Assembly: GCA_910577835.1 (NCBI GenBank) | Contig: CAJTOU010000002.1 | Location: 94,269-158,268 of the forward strand | Origin: an uncultured Lachnospiraceae bacterium | GTDB taxonomy: Bacteria > Bacillota_A > Clostridia > Lachnospirales > Lachnospiraceae | Length of the DNA stretch: 64,000 bases | Direction of reading: 5' to 3' | Shown here: piece by piece, positions 42,971 to 53,000 of the stretch | Layout of the letters: each line of letters opens with the position of its first letter | Numbering within the stretch: the stretch's first letter is position 1 | Made by a program: the position numbers and the translations under genes | Notes under the pieces: generated by a model | Database searches by the model: none | What the model was told of the DNA's origin: nothing | The model's input: only the letters and a program-made list of their open reading frames with translations

Positions 42971-44866
42971 ATGCAGGATTTTAATATAGAAGAAGAATTA
43001 AAAAAGCTCCCCTCCTCTCCGGGTGTATATCTTATGCACGATGCATCAGAGGAAATTATCTATATTGGCAAAGCCATCAGTCTGAAAAACCGTGTTCGTC
43101 AGTATTTCCAGAGCAGCAGAAAACGTACTCCGAAAATTGAACAGATGGTATCTCATATCAGCTATTTTGAATATATTGTTACCGATTCAGAGCTGGAAGC
43201 CCTGATTCTGGAATGTAACCTGATTAAAGAGCATCGCCCGAAATACAACACCATGTTAAAAGATGACAAAACCTATCCTTATATTAAGGTGACAACCGGC
43301 GAAGATTATCCCCGAATCCTGATTGCAAGACAGATGAAAAAGGATAAGTCAAAGTACTTTGGTCCGTATGTCAATGGCGGAGCTGTAAAGTCAACCATTG
43401 AACTGCTGCGCAGAATTTACCGTATTCGTACCTGCAACCGTTCTCTGCCAAAAGAAATCGGAAATGGAAGAGCATGCCTGAACTATCATATCAAGCAATG
43501 TGATGCTCCATGCATGGGTTGTATCTCAAAGGAAGACTATCAGAAGAAAATTGAACAGACTCTAAAATTTCTGAATGGAAACTATGAAGAGGTTACAAAA
43601 ATGCTGGAGCAGAAGATGTATGAAGCCTCGGCAGATATGAATTTTGAGGTGGCAGCGGAATACAGAGATTTAATTGCAGATATTAAGGCATTAGCGCAAA
43701 AGCAGAAAATTACCAGTGGCGAAGGATTGGACAGAGATGTTATCGCCTACGCGGCAGACGGGAATGATGCGGTGGTGCAGGTGTTTTTTATCCGTGAAGG
43801 CAAGCTTTTGGGAAGAGAACATTTTTTTATAAATATTGCATTGGATGAGGGAGGGGATATTCTGACAAGCTTTATCAAGCAGTATTATTCAGGAACACCG
43901 TTTATTCCTAAGGAAATACTGGTATCACAGGAGCTTCGGGAAGCGGATATTATTGCGGAATATCTTTCAGGAAGACGGGGAAGTAAAGTCAGCATTCTAA
44001 ATCCGAAAAAAGGGCAAAAGGAAAAAATGATAGAGCTGGCGCAGAAAAATGCAAAAATGGTATTGGATATAGACAGGGATAAGGTGAAACGGGAAGAAGC
44101 ACGAACCACGGGGGCTGTCAGGGATATTTTTGAGCTGCTTAATATTGAAAATCACAATCAATACCGTATAGAGGCCTATGATATTTCCAATACCGCAGGC
44201 TTTCAGTCTGTCGGCTCCATGATTGTCTATGAAAACGGAAAGCCGAAGAGAAATGATTATCGAAAGTTTAAGATTCAGACAGTGGAGGGACCAAACGATT
44301 ATGGCAGCATGTATGAAGTGCTGACCAGACGATTTACCCACGGACTGTCTGAGAAAAAACAGCAGCAGGACAATTTCTCGGAAAACACAAAAGAGGGAAA
44401 AGAAAATCTTACAGACAGGTTTTCCAGATTTCCGGATTTAATTATGATGGATGGAGGGCTTGGACAGGTGAATATCGCACTTCAGGTTTTGGATGAGCTG
44501 AAGATTCATATTCCTGTCTGTGGCATGGTTAAAGACGACAGGCACAGGACAAGAGCGCTTGTATACAACAATGAAGAGCTTCCGATTGATACTCATTCTG
44601 AAAGCTTCCGGCTGATTACAAGGATTCAGGATGAGGCTCACCGCTTTGCGATAGAGTATCATAAGAGCCTTCGTGCAAAAACTCAGGTTCATTCCATTCT
44701 TGATGATATTGAAAGTATTGGTCCTGCAAGAAGAAAGGCGCTGATGAAATATTTTTCAGATATCGGCAAAATAAAAACAGCCTCTGTGGAAGAACTGGCT
44801 CAGGTGCCTTCCATGAATGAGGCATCTGCAAGAAAGGTGTATGAGTTTTTCAGAAAAGGGTTGTAA
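42971..44866 (+). CDS. uvrC: UvrABC excinuclease subunit C
   Basis: 631 aa. N-terminal GIY-YIG nuclease domain (GVYLMHDASEEIIYIGKA), a central UVR motif (EQKMYEASADMNFEVAAEYRD, about 215-235), an RNase H-like domain with MDGGLGQV, and C-terminal helix-hairpin-helix motifs (DDIESIGPARRKALMKYF, then VPSMNEASARKVYEFF). It makes both incisions in nucleotide excision repair. Complete. It is followed by hprK after 129 bases that contain several hairpins. Confidence 0.97.
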   Translation: MQDFNIEEELKKLPSSPGVYLMHDASEEIIYIGKAISLKNRVRQYFQSSRKRTPKIEQMVSHISYFEYIVTDSELEALILECNLIKEHRPKYNTMLKDDKTYPYIKVTTGEDYPRILIARQMKKDKSKYFGPYVNGGAVKSTIELLRRIYRIRTCNRSLPKEIGNGRACLNYHIKQCDAPCMGCISKEDYQKKIEQTLKFLNGNYEEVTKMLEQKMYEASADMNFEVAAEYRDLIADIKALAQKQKITSGEGLDRDVIAYAADGNDAVVQVFFIREGKLLGREHFFINIALDEGGDILTSFIKQYYSGTPFIPKEILVSQELREADIIAEYLSGRRGSKVSILNPKKGQKEKMIELAQKNAKMVLDIDRDKVKREEARTTGAVRDIFELLNIENHNQYRIEAYDISNTAGFQSVGSMIVYENGKPKRNDYRKFKIQTVEGPNDYGSMYEVLTRRFTHGLSEKKQQQDNFSENTKEGKENLTDRFSRFPDLIMMDGGLGQVNIALQVLDELKIHIPVCGMVKDDRHRTRALVYNNEELPIDTHSESFRLITRIQDEAHRFAIEYHKSLRAKTQVHSILDDIESIGPARRKALMKYFSDIGKIKTASVEELAQVPSMNEASARKVYEFFRKGL

Positions 44867-44903
44867 TAACGGGCACCATTTTATATAATAGGTAAAACAT
44901 ATA

Positions 44904-44957
44904 ATCAGTTAAAGACTGATAACTTAATAAATTATCTGATATGCGGTGCAGCGCATA
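44904..44957 (+). promoter_or_regulatory. Hairpin-rich leader before hprK
   Basis: Two small stems follow each other: ATCAGT/ACTGAT (44904-44920) and TATGCG/CGCATA (44940-44957), with GATAA/TTATC (44918-44936) as an alternative pairing between them. This could be a regulatory leader or processing site. No known riboswitch is recognised. Confidence 0.3.
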
Positions 44958-44995
44958 CAAAATCAGAGAAATATATACATGAAATGGAGGAAAAT

Positions 44996-45931
44996 ATGAC
45001 AAATAGTGTTACGGTATCAAAATTAATTGAAAATTATGACTTGAAACTTTGTAATCCGGGAATTGATACAGATAAGGTGAAAATTATGGTTCCCGATGTA
45101 AACAGACCATCTCTGGCGTGGGTGGGTTATTTTGAATATTTTGACAGGCAGAGAATACAGGTAATCGGCTTTATGGAGCACTCCTTTATTAAGCAGATGA
45201 ACAGAGACGACAGGTTGAATATCTATGATAAGCTTATGGCCATGCAGTTTCCATGTATGGTTTATTGCAGAGGAATGGAGCCGGATGAGGATATTCTGGA
45301 GGCTGCGACAAAATATGGTGTTCCAGTGATGATTACGGATAAATCCACCTCTTCCTTTACAGCGGAAATTATCCGATGGCTGAATGTACAGCTTGCGCCT
45401 AGAATTTCTATTCATGGAGTTTTAGTCGATGTATACGGCGAGGGTGTTCTGATTATGGGTGAGAGCGGCATCGGAAAAAGTGAGGCTGCGATAGAGCTGA
45501 TTAAGAGAGGACATCGTCTGGTGGCAGATGATGTAGTAGAGCTTAGAAAGGTCAGCGATGAAACTCTGGTAGGAACTGCATCAGAAATTACAAGGCATTT
45601 AATAGAGCTTCGTGGTATTGGAATTATTGATGTAAAAGCATTGTTCGGTGTAGAGAGTGTAAAGGAAACCCAGAATATTGATATGGTGATTAAGCTGGAG
45701 GAATGGAACCGGAACAAAGAATATGACCGCATGGGATTAACAGAGGAATATACGGAATTTTTGGGGAATAAAATCGTAACTTATGCGATTCCGATTCGAC
45801 CGGGAAGAAATCTTGCTGTAATTGTAGAAGCCGCTTCTGTAAATCACCGTCAGAAAAAGATGGGATATAACGCGGCTCAGGAGTTGTACAAGAGAGTACA
45901 GGAAAATTTCGGAAAGCCAAGAGAAGACTGA
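44996..45931 (+). CDS. hprK: HPr kinase/phosphorylase
   Basis: 311 aa from the ATG at 44996, six bases after GGAGG. An in-frame ATG at 44984 lies before that site. Walker A GESGIGKSE (about 155-163) and the signature segment RHLIELRGIGIIDVKALFG, with the C-terminal PIRPGRN, identify it. It phosphorylates HPr and Crh on Ser46 in response to glycolytic metabolites and so controls carbon catabolite repression. A Crh-like gene is four genes downstream in the same direction. Confidence 0.96.
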   Translation: MTNSVTVSKLIENYDLKLCNPGIDTDKVKIMVPDVNRPSLAWVGYFEYFDRQRIQVIGFMEHSFIKQMNRDDRLNIYDKLMAMQFPCMVYCRGMEPDEDILEAATKYGVPVMITDKSTSSFTAEIIRWLNVQLAPRISIHGVLVDVYGEGVLIMGESGIGKSEAAIELIKRGHRLVADDVVELRKVSDETLVGTASEITRHLIELRGIGIIDVKALFGVESVKETQNIDMVIKLEEWNRNKEYDRMGLTEEYTEFLGNKIVTYAIPIRPGRNLAVIVEAASVNHRQKKMGYNAAQELYKRVQENFGKPRED

Positions 45932-45974
45932 TAAGAGGAACAATAAGAGAAAAGATGGAGAGGCAGGTGACGTT

Positions 45975-46922
45975 ATGGTAAAATTTGGCGTGGATGTAGG
46001 CGGAACTACGATTAAGACAGGACTTTTTGAGGACAACGGAAGATTAATTGAAAAATATGAAATTCCGACGGATAAAACGGAGCAGGGCAGGCATATTATA
46101 GATAATATCACAGAGCATTTGAGAGCTGTTTTAGAAGAAAAGGGAATGGAAATCAGCCAGTGTCAGGGAGTAGGCATAGGACTTCCGGGACCGGTAGACA
46201 GTGAGGGAAATATCCTCGGCTGTGTAAATCTTGGCTGGGGAACCTTTAATATTGAGCAGGAGTTTTCAAAGAAATTCGGGGGACTTCCTGTAAAGGCAGG
46301 GAATGATGCGACTGTGGCGACATTGGGAGAGCAGAGAGCCGGTGCGGGCAGAGGTATGAATAATCTTGTAATGATAACGCTTGGAACAGGCGTCGGAGGC
46401 GGCATTATTAATCAGGGAGAGATTGTTTATGGAACAAACGGAGCCGCTGGTGAAATTGGACATATGCCGGTAAATCTGGAGGAAACAGATATGTGCAGTT
46501 GTGGAAAGCGTGGCTGTCTGGAGCAGTATGCAAGTGCTACCGGTGTGGTGCGCATGGCGAAAAAACTTATGGATACATCCTTTGGTAATGACCTTGATAA
46601 AGATTTTCATACAGTTCTTAACAGAGAATGCACGGCAAAGCAGGTGTTTGATGCAGCAAAAGCAGGAGATGCGCTGGCAAAAAAGACTGTGGAGTGTCTC
46701 GGAAAATATCTTGGTATGGCGCTTGCCACTGCGGCATGTATTTTAAATCCTGAGTGCATTGTAATAGGCGGAGGAGTCAGCAGGGCAGGAGAAATACTTA
46801 TTAAAGAGGTAGAAAAAAATTTTAATGAGCTTGTGTTTCGGCCATGCAAAAATGTAAAGTTTATGCTGGCAGAGCTTGGCAATGATGCCGGAATATATGG
46901 TGCGGCAGCACTGATAAATTAG
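45975..46922 (+). CDS. glk: ROK-family glucokinase
   Basis: 315 aa. N-terminal phosphate motif VDVGGTTIKTGLF, catalytic GIGLPGPVD and VKAGNDATVATLGE (Asp base), the ROK signature with zinc ligands CSCGKRGCLEQYAS (about 175-188), and VIGGGVSRAGEIL near the end. Converts glucose to glucose-6-phosphate. It lies 43 bases after hprK, a sensible partner for carbon control, and is followed closely by murB. Confidence 0.94.
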   Translation: MVKFGVDVGGTTIKTGLFEDNGRLIEKYEIPTDKTEQGRHIIDNITEHLRAVLEEKGMEISQCQGVGIGLPGPVDSEGNILGCVNLGWGTFNIEQEFSKKFGGLPVKAGNDATVATLGEQRAGAGRGMNNLVMITLGTGVGGGIINQGEIVYGTNGAAGEIGHMPVNLEETDMCSCGKRGCLEQYASATGVVRMAKKLMDTSFGNDLDKDFHTVLNRECTAKQVFDAAKAGDALAKKTVECLGKYLGMALATAACILNPECIVIGGGVSRAGEILIKEVEKNFNELVFRPCKNVKFMLAELGNDAGIYGAAALIN

Positions 46923-46931
46923 GAGTTTTTG

Positions 46932-47834
46932 GTGATTAATAAGATTTATGAAGATTTAAAAGAGATTGCAGGAACAAATAGTGTATTTACAGATGTGTCA
47001 ATGAAGCAGCATACTACCTTTCGCACTGGCGGAAATGCGGATTATTTTGTCACTGCCCGCAGTGAGGAAAGCCTGACAGGACTTATCAGATATCTGAAAA
47101 AAGAAAAACTGCCATATTATATATTGGGAAATGGAAGCAATGTTTTGTTTGCAGACGAAGGTTATCGTGGTATTGTTGTGAAGACGGGTAAATTTGACGA
47201 TATCAGGGTTTCTGGAAATGTTTTGAGAGCGGGAGCAGGTGTTATTCTGGCACGGGCAGCATATGTAGCGCGTAAAAAATCACTTACAGGTATGGAATTT
47301 GCCGCAGGAATTCCCGGAACAGTTGGCGGTGCTGTGGTAATGAACGCAGGTGCATATGGAAGTGAGATAAAGGATATTATCACAGGTGCGAGGGCTGTTG
47401 ATGAGACAGGAAATATTATTTTTCTTTCAAAAGAAGAATTAAAACTTAATTATCGTCACAGTATTGTTTCAGAAAGAGAGCTTATTATTACAGAGGCAGT
47501 GTTTGAACTGGCCTATGGTGACAGCGATGAAATCGAAGCGAAGATGAAGGAACTGGCAGCAAGACGGACAGAAAAGCAGCCTTTGGAATATCCCAGTGCA
47601 GGAAGTACGTTTAAAAGGCCGGAAGGATATTTTGCCGGCAAGCTGATAGAGGATGCCGGCATGAAGGGTTTTTCTGTCGGAGACGCTCAGGTTTCTGAAA
47701 AACACAGCGGGTTTGTAATTAACAGAGGAAACGCGACCACGCAGGATATTTTGACACTGATAAAAAAAGTGCAGGAGGCAGTTTATGACAAATTTGGCGT
47801 TATGCTGGAAATGGAAGTCAAGGTGGTAAAATGA
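46932..47834 (+). CDS. murB: UDP-N-acetylenolpyruvoylglucosamine reductase
   Basis: 300 aa from the GTG at 46932, seven bases after AGGAG. The TTG at 46929 is an alternative. FAD-binding motifs are present: HTTFRTGGNADYF, LGNGSNVLFAD, GMEFAAGIPGTVGGAVVMNAGAYGSE. The substrate serine is in YPSAGSTFKRP and the final catalytic Glu in MLEMEVKVVK. The sequence SAGSTFKRP indicates a type IIb-like, Tyr-loop-lacking enzyme. It is the second committed step of peptidoglycan precursor synthesis. Overlaps rapZ by four bases. Confidence 0.95.
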   Translation: MINKIYEDLKEIAGTNSVFTDVSMKQHTTFRTGGNADYFVTARSEESLTGLIRYLKKEKLPYYILGNGSNVLFADEGYRGIVVKTGKFDDIRVSGNVLRAGAGVILARAAYVARKKSLTGMEFAAGIPGTVGGAVVMNAGAYGSEIKDIITGARAVDETGNIIFLSKEELKLNYRHSIVSERELIITEAVFELAYGDSDEIEAKMKELAARRTEKQPLEYPSAGSTFKRPEGYFAGKLIEDAGMKGFSVGDAQVSEKHSGFVINRGNATTQDILTLIKKVQEAVYDKFGVMLEMEVKVVK

Positions 47835-48676
47835 GATTTGTAATTGTAACTGGTATGTCCGGCGCAGGAAAAAGTACAGCTATGAAAATGCTGGAGGACC
47901 TTGGATATTTTTGTGTGGATAATCTTCCAATTGCTTTGATTCGCAAATTTGAGGAGCTTTCCTTCGGTTCAATGGGAAAAATTGATAAAATCGCCTTGTG
48001 TGTGGATATCAGAAGTGGAAATGTCATGGAACTGGAAGCTGTTCTGGATGAAATTCCAAAAAAGGAGATTTTCTTTGTGGATGCCGGCGATGAGACATTA
48101 ATCAAACGTTTTAAGGAAACAAGAAGAGCACATCCACTCGTGGCACAGGGAAGAGTAGATGAGGGCATTTCCATGGAGAGGAAGGAGCTGGAATCTTTAA
48201 AAAAGAGAGCTGATTATATTATTGAAACAGATAATCTTCTGACAAGGGATTTGAGAAGTGAAATTGAGAAAATATTTGTGGAAAACAGAGAATACAGAAA
48301 TTTGTTTGTCACAATTCTCTCTTTTGGTTTTAAATATGGAATTCCTGTCGATTCGGATTTACTGTTTGATGTACGTTTTATGCCGAATCCTTATTATGAA
48401 GCAGCCTTAAAGAAAAAGACAGGAAATGACAGGGAAGTGCAGGAATTTGTAATGAGTACAGAAGTTTCTCATGAATTTGTCAGAAAACTGGAGGATATGG
48501 TAGAATTTCTAATACCAAATTATATTGCAGAGGGCAAGAATCAGCTTGTAATCAGCATAGGCTGTACAGGAGGAAAGCATCGCTCCGTAACAGTAGCAAA
48601 TGCGCTGTATGAAAAACTTGGCAGAAATGCAGACTATGGAATTAAAATAATGCACAGGGATATTGGAAAGGATTAA
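47831..48676 (+). CDS. rapZ: RNase adapter RapZ (YvcJ)
   Basis: 281 aa. P-loop GMSGAGKSTA (about 8-17) and the family sequence EDLGYFCVDNLPIALI. C-terminal IGCTGGKHRSVTVAN and HRDI. In E. coli the protein controls GlmS through small RNAs, and in Bacillus YvcJ is a nucleotide-hydrolysing protein linked to competence. Overlaps murB (ATGA) and precedes whiA by two bases. In Bacillus a yvcK/glmR gene sits between rapZ and whiA. It is absent here. Confidence 0.95.
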   Translation: MRFVIVTGMSGAGKSTAMKMLEDLGYFCVDNLPIALIRKFEELSFGSMGKIDKIALCVDIRSGNVMELEAVLDEIPKKEIFFVDAGDETLIKRFKETRRAHPLVAQGRVDEGISMERKELESLKKRADYIIETDNLLTRDLRSEIEKIFVENREYRNLFVTILSFGFKYGIPVDSDLLFDVRFMPNPYYEAALKKKTGNDREVQEFVMSTEVSHEFVRKLEDMVEFLIPNYIAEGKNQLVISIGCTGGKHRSVTVANALYEKLGRNADYGIKIMHRDIGKD

Positions 48677-48678
48677 CT

Positions 48679-49632
48679 ATGTCATTTTCAAGGGATGTAA
48701 AGGAAGAACTGTCAAAAATAGATGTTCCTGCGAGGCACTGCCAGATAGCGGAAATAACCGCAATTATCAGTATTTGTGGACATGTGGTAATATCTGCAAG
48801 GGATAAATATTCGGTAAAGATTCATACTGAAAACAGAGCGGTTGCAAGAAAGTACTTTACTTTATTGCAAAAAGCATTTAAAATAGATGCGGAAATTTCC
48901 ATAAGACAAAATGTGAATCTGAAAAACAGCAGAATTTACACGGTCACTGTAAATGACCATGTATCGGCGGTAAGAATTCTTCAGGCAACAAGACTGATGA
49001 ATGAAAATCAGGAGATACAAGAAAATATGTCCGTTGTCAATAACATCATTATTATGAAGGAATGCTGTAAACGGGCATACATCAGAGGAGCTTTTCTTGC
49101 TGCGGGTTCTGTCAGTGCTCCTGAAAAATCCTATCATCTGGAAATTGTATGCGAAAACCGGCCGAAGGCTGTTCAACTGTCAGAAATCATAAAAACCTTT
49201 CAAATCGATGCGAAGATAGTTGAAAGAAAGAAGCATTTTGTAGTATATATAAAGGAAGGCGCCGGAATTGTTGATATACTGAATGTCATGCAGGCGCATA
49301 TTTCACTTCTAAATCTGGAAAATGTCCGTATTCTCAAGGAGATGAGAAATTCAGTGAACCGTCAGGTAAACTGTGAAACCGCTAATTTGTCAAAAACGGT
49401 AAATGCAGCAGTCAGACAGGTAGAGGATATACATTATATAGAAAACACAATTGGATTAAGTGCATTACCCGATGTGCTGAAGGAAGCGGCGCAGGCAAGA
49501 CTTCAGAATCCGGATATTTCCTTAAAGGAACTGGGGGCGGTTTTAACACCTCCATTGGGAAAGTCAGGAGTAAATCACAGGCTTAAACGAATCAGTGAAA
49601 TTGCTTTAGAGTTAAAAGGTAGAGAGGAATAA
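48679..49632 (+). CDS. whiA: WhiA, LAGLIDADG-like DNA-binding protein
   Basis: 317 aa. N-terminal domain resembles LAGLIDADG homing endonucleases (RGAFLAAGSVSAPEKSYHLEIVC), and the C-terminal part is a helix-turn-helix domain (ISLKELGAVLTPPLGKSGVNHRLKRI). In Gram-positives it affects division and sporulation gene expression. Placed directly after rapZ as in Bacillus, and followed after 4 bases by the Crh-like gene. Confidence 0.95.
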   Translation: MSFSRDVKEELSKIDVPARHCQIAEITAIISICGHVVISARDKYSVKIHTENRAVARKYFTLLQKAFKIDAEISIRQNVNLKNSRIYTVTVNDHVSAVRILQATRLMNENQEIQENMSVVNNIIIMKECCKRAYIRGAFLAAGSVSAPEKSYHLEIVCENRPKAVQLSEIIKTFQIDAKIVERKKHFVVYIKEGAGIVDILNVMQAHISLLNLENVRILKEMRNSVNRQVNCETANLSKTVNAAVRQVEDIHYIENTIGLSALPDVLKEAAQARLQNPDISLKELGAVLTPPLGKSGVNHRLKRISEIALELKGREE

Positions 49633-49636
49633 AAAA

Positions 49637-49894
49637 ATGGTAAAGAAAGACATGAAAGTTGAGATTAAGGATGGATTAAATGTAGGAACGGTGGCATTGT
49701 TTATACAGAAGGCGAGTCAGTTTGACAGCGCGATTTATCTGAAGTACGGTGATAAAAAGGTAAATGCGAAAAGCATTATGGGTATGATGTCTTTAAATAT
49801 TGCGTCCGGTGAGCAAATCTCAGTTTCAGCAGATGGGAAGGATGAAAGTGTAGCTCTTTCAAGCATCGAAAAATATCTTTGCTGCACACATTAA
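49637..49894 (+). CDS. crh: Crh-like HPr without the phospho-histidine
   Basis: 85 aa, HPr fold. At the position of the PTS active-site His15 there is Asn15, and Arg17 is Gly17 (DGLNVGTVAL in place of GLHARPA). The regulatory Ser46 is kept in KSIMGMMSL. It therefore cannot carry PTS phosphate but could be phosphorylated by HPr kinase and act with CcpA, as Bacillus Crh does. The gene order rapZ-whiA-crh matches Bacillus yvcJ-yvcL-crh. In Bacillus the substituted residue is Gln. Here it is Asn. The C-terminus ends in Cys-Cys-Thr-His. Confidence 0.88.
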   Translation: MVKKDMKVEIKDGLNVGTVALFIQKASQFDSAIYLKYGDKKVNAKSIMGMMSLNIASGEQISVSADGKDESVALSSIEKYLCCTH

Positions 49895-49944
49895 CATTAG
49901 GACATACATTAGGAATTACAATTAAGTTTAGGAACGAAATAAAT

Positions 49945-49996
49945 GGAGCTGTCACACGAAGTTTAAGGTTTTTCTTGGTGCGGCGGCTCTGTTTTT
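49945..49996 (+). terminator. Terminator before dnaE
   Basis: GAGCTGTCACAC pairs with GTGCGGCGGCTC using G-U pairs, followed by GTTTTT. It ends the hprK-to-crh transcript. Confidence 0.65.
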
Positions 49997-50018
49997 AACA
50001 GTAAGAAGGGAGGTTTTT

Positions 50019-53000
50019 ATGGCATTTACACATTTACATGTACATACAGAGTACAGTCTTTTGGATGGTTCAAGTAAGATTAAGGAAATTGCAGTAAGAG
50101 CGAAGGAGCTTGGTATGGACAGCCTTGCGATTACAGACCATGGCGTGATGTATGGTGTGATTGATTTCTATCGGGCGGCGAAGGAAGCAGGCGTTAAACC
50201 GATTATCGGATGTGAAATCTATGTATCACCGGGGTCAAGATTTGAGCGTGAAGTGGGAAACAATGAAGACAGATATTATCATCTTGTACTTCTTGCGGAA
50301 AATGACAAAGGGCATCATAATCTGATGAAGATTGTATCAAAGGGATTTACAGAAGGATATTATTATAAGCCGCGGGTCGACTATGAGGTATTGGAGCAGT
50401 ATTCGGAGGGAATTATCGCATTAAGTGCCTGTCTGGCAGGAGAGGTGCAAAAATTTCTGGCAAGGGGGATGTATGAAGAAGCCTGTAAATCAGCTCTCCG
50501 ATACGAGAGGATATTTGGAAAGGGAAATTTCTTTCTGGAGCTTCAGGACCATGGAATTGATATGCAGAAAAGAGTAAATATGGATTTGGTACGTATGAGC
50601 CGTGAACTGTCTATCGGTCTTGTGGCGACAAATGATGTACATTATATTTATGATACAGATTATGAGGCTCATGATATTCTGTTATGTATTCAGACAGGTA
50701 AAAAGGTGGCTGATGAGGACAGAATGCGTTATGAGGGAGGACAATATTATTTAAAATCTGAAGAAGAGATGAGGACTTTGTTTCCATATGCACAGGAGGC
50801 GCTTGACAATACTGCAAAGATAGCCGCCCGCTGTAATGTGGAAATTGAGTTTGGTGTAAGAAAGCTTCCCAAATATCAGGTGCCAAAGGAATTTTGGGAC
50901 AATGAAAACGACGAGGGGGAGGCTTCATGGAAATATCTTCATTTTTTATGTTATAAGGGTCTGAAAGAGCGGTATGGCATGGAAACGCCGCAGCTTTGCG
51001 AACGATTGGACTATGAGTTGTCAGTCATTAAAAATATGGGCTTTATTGATTACTTTTTGATTGTCTGGGATTTTATTGACTTTGCGAAAAGAAATGGGAT
51101 TATGGTAGGACCGGGAAGAGGTTCCGCAGCGGGGAGTATTGTTGCGTATACACTGGCAATTACGGATATTGACCCATTGCGGTATAATCTGCTTTTTGAG
51201 CGTTTTTTAAATCCGGAAAGAGTAAGTATGCCGGATATTGATATTGATTTCTGTTTTGAACGGCGGGGTGAGGTAATTGATTATGTGGTGTCAAAATATG
51301 GAAAGGATAATGTGGCGCAGATAGTTACCTTTGGTACGCTTGCGGCAAAGGGTGTAATTCGGGATGTCGGAAGAGTGCTGGACATGCCGTATGCACAGGT
51401 GGATGCCATAGCAAAGATGGTGCCGAAGGAGCTGAATATTACGATTGACAAGGCTTTGCAGATGAATCCTCTGTTTCGAAAGGAATATGAGGAGGACAGT
51501 CAGATTCATTATCTGATTGATATGGCGAAAAAGCTGGAAGGATTGCCAAGGCATGCTTCCATGCATGCAGCAGGGGTATTAATCAGCCAGAAAGCGGTAG
51601 ATGAGTATGTACCGCTGTCCCGTTCTTCCGACGGAACGATTACAACACAGTATGTCATGACAACATTGGAGGAGCTAGGACTTTTAAAAATGGATTTTCT
51701 CGGACTTCGAACTCTGACGGTGATTCGGGATGCGGTAAATCTGGTGGAAAAGAATCAGGGGACCGTGATTGATTTGAATAAAATTGATTATAATGATAAA
51801 AAGGTGCTGGATTATATTGGAACCGGAAAAACAGAGGGTGTGTTCCAGATAGAAAGTGCCGGAATGAAAAGCTTTATGAAGGAATTACGGCCGGAAAGCC
51901 TTGAGGATATTGTGGCAGGAATCGCATTATACCGTCCCGGACCGATGGATTTTATTCCAAAATATTTAATGGGTAAAAATAATCCAAAATCTATTACCTA
52001 TGACTGCCCGCAGCTTGAGCCAATTTTGAAGACCACACATGGATGTATTGTCTATCAGGAACAGGTTATGCAGATTGTAAGGGATTTGGCGGGATATACA
52101 CTTGGAAGAAGCGATTTGCTTCGGAGAGCAATGTCCAAGAAAAAGCAGGCAGTTATGGAAAAAGAGCGTCAGAGCTTTGTTTATGGAAACGAGGAGGATG
52201 GTGTAGACGGTTGTATTAAAAGGGGAATCGACGAGGCAACCGGAAATAAAATTTATGATGAAATGATAGATTTTGCAAAATATGCCTTTAATAAATCCCA
52301 CGCCGCTGCCTATGGGGTTATTTCATATCAGACAGCATATTTGAAATATTATCATCCGGTTGAATTTATGGCGTCACTTCTTACCAGTGTGATTGATAAT
52401 TCCTCAAAGGTGACAGAATATGTAATGACCTGCCGAAATATGGGCATACAGGTTTTGCCGCCTGATATTAATCAGAGTGAGCGGAATTTTATTGCACAGG
52501 GGGATTCGATTCGGTATGGTCTTTCAGCGCTGAAAAGTGTTGGAAAAAGTGTAGTGGACCAGTTTGTGGAGGAGAGAACTGAGAGAGGAGATTTTAAAAA
52601 TCTTCAGGAATTTCTGGAAAGAATGCATGATAAGGACATCAGTAAACGGATTATAGAAAGTTTGATAAAATCAGGAGCGCTTGACTGCTTTGAGGGAAAC
52701 CGGCGGCAGAAAATGATGATATTTGGCTCAATTATGGATGATATCAACCAGACAAATAAAAAAATGATGGCAGGACAGATGTCATTGTTTGATATTGTTT
52801 CGGATGATTTGAAGGCGGATTTTGAAATAAAATTTCCAAGAGTGGCGGAATTTTCCAAGGAAGAGCTGCTTGCATTTGAGAAGGAATTTATCGGGCTTTA
52901 TGTCAGTGGACATCCTCTGGAAGAGTATAAGAATAAGTGGAGAAAAAATATTACAAGAACCTCAAAGGATTTTAAGCTGAATGATGAAGATGAGACGGTT

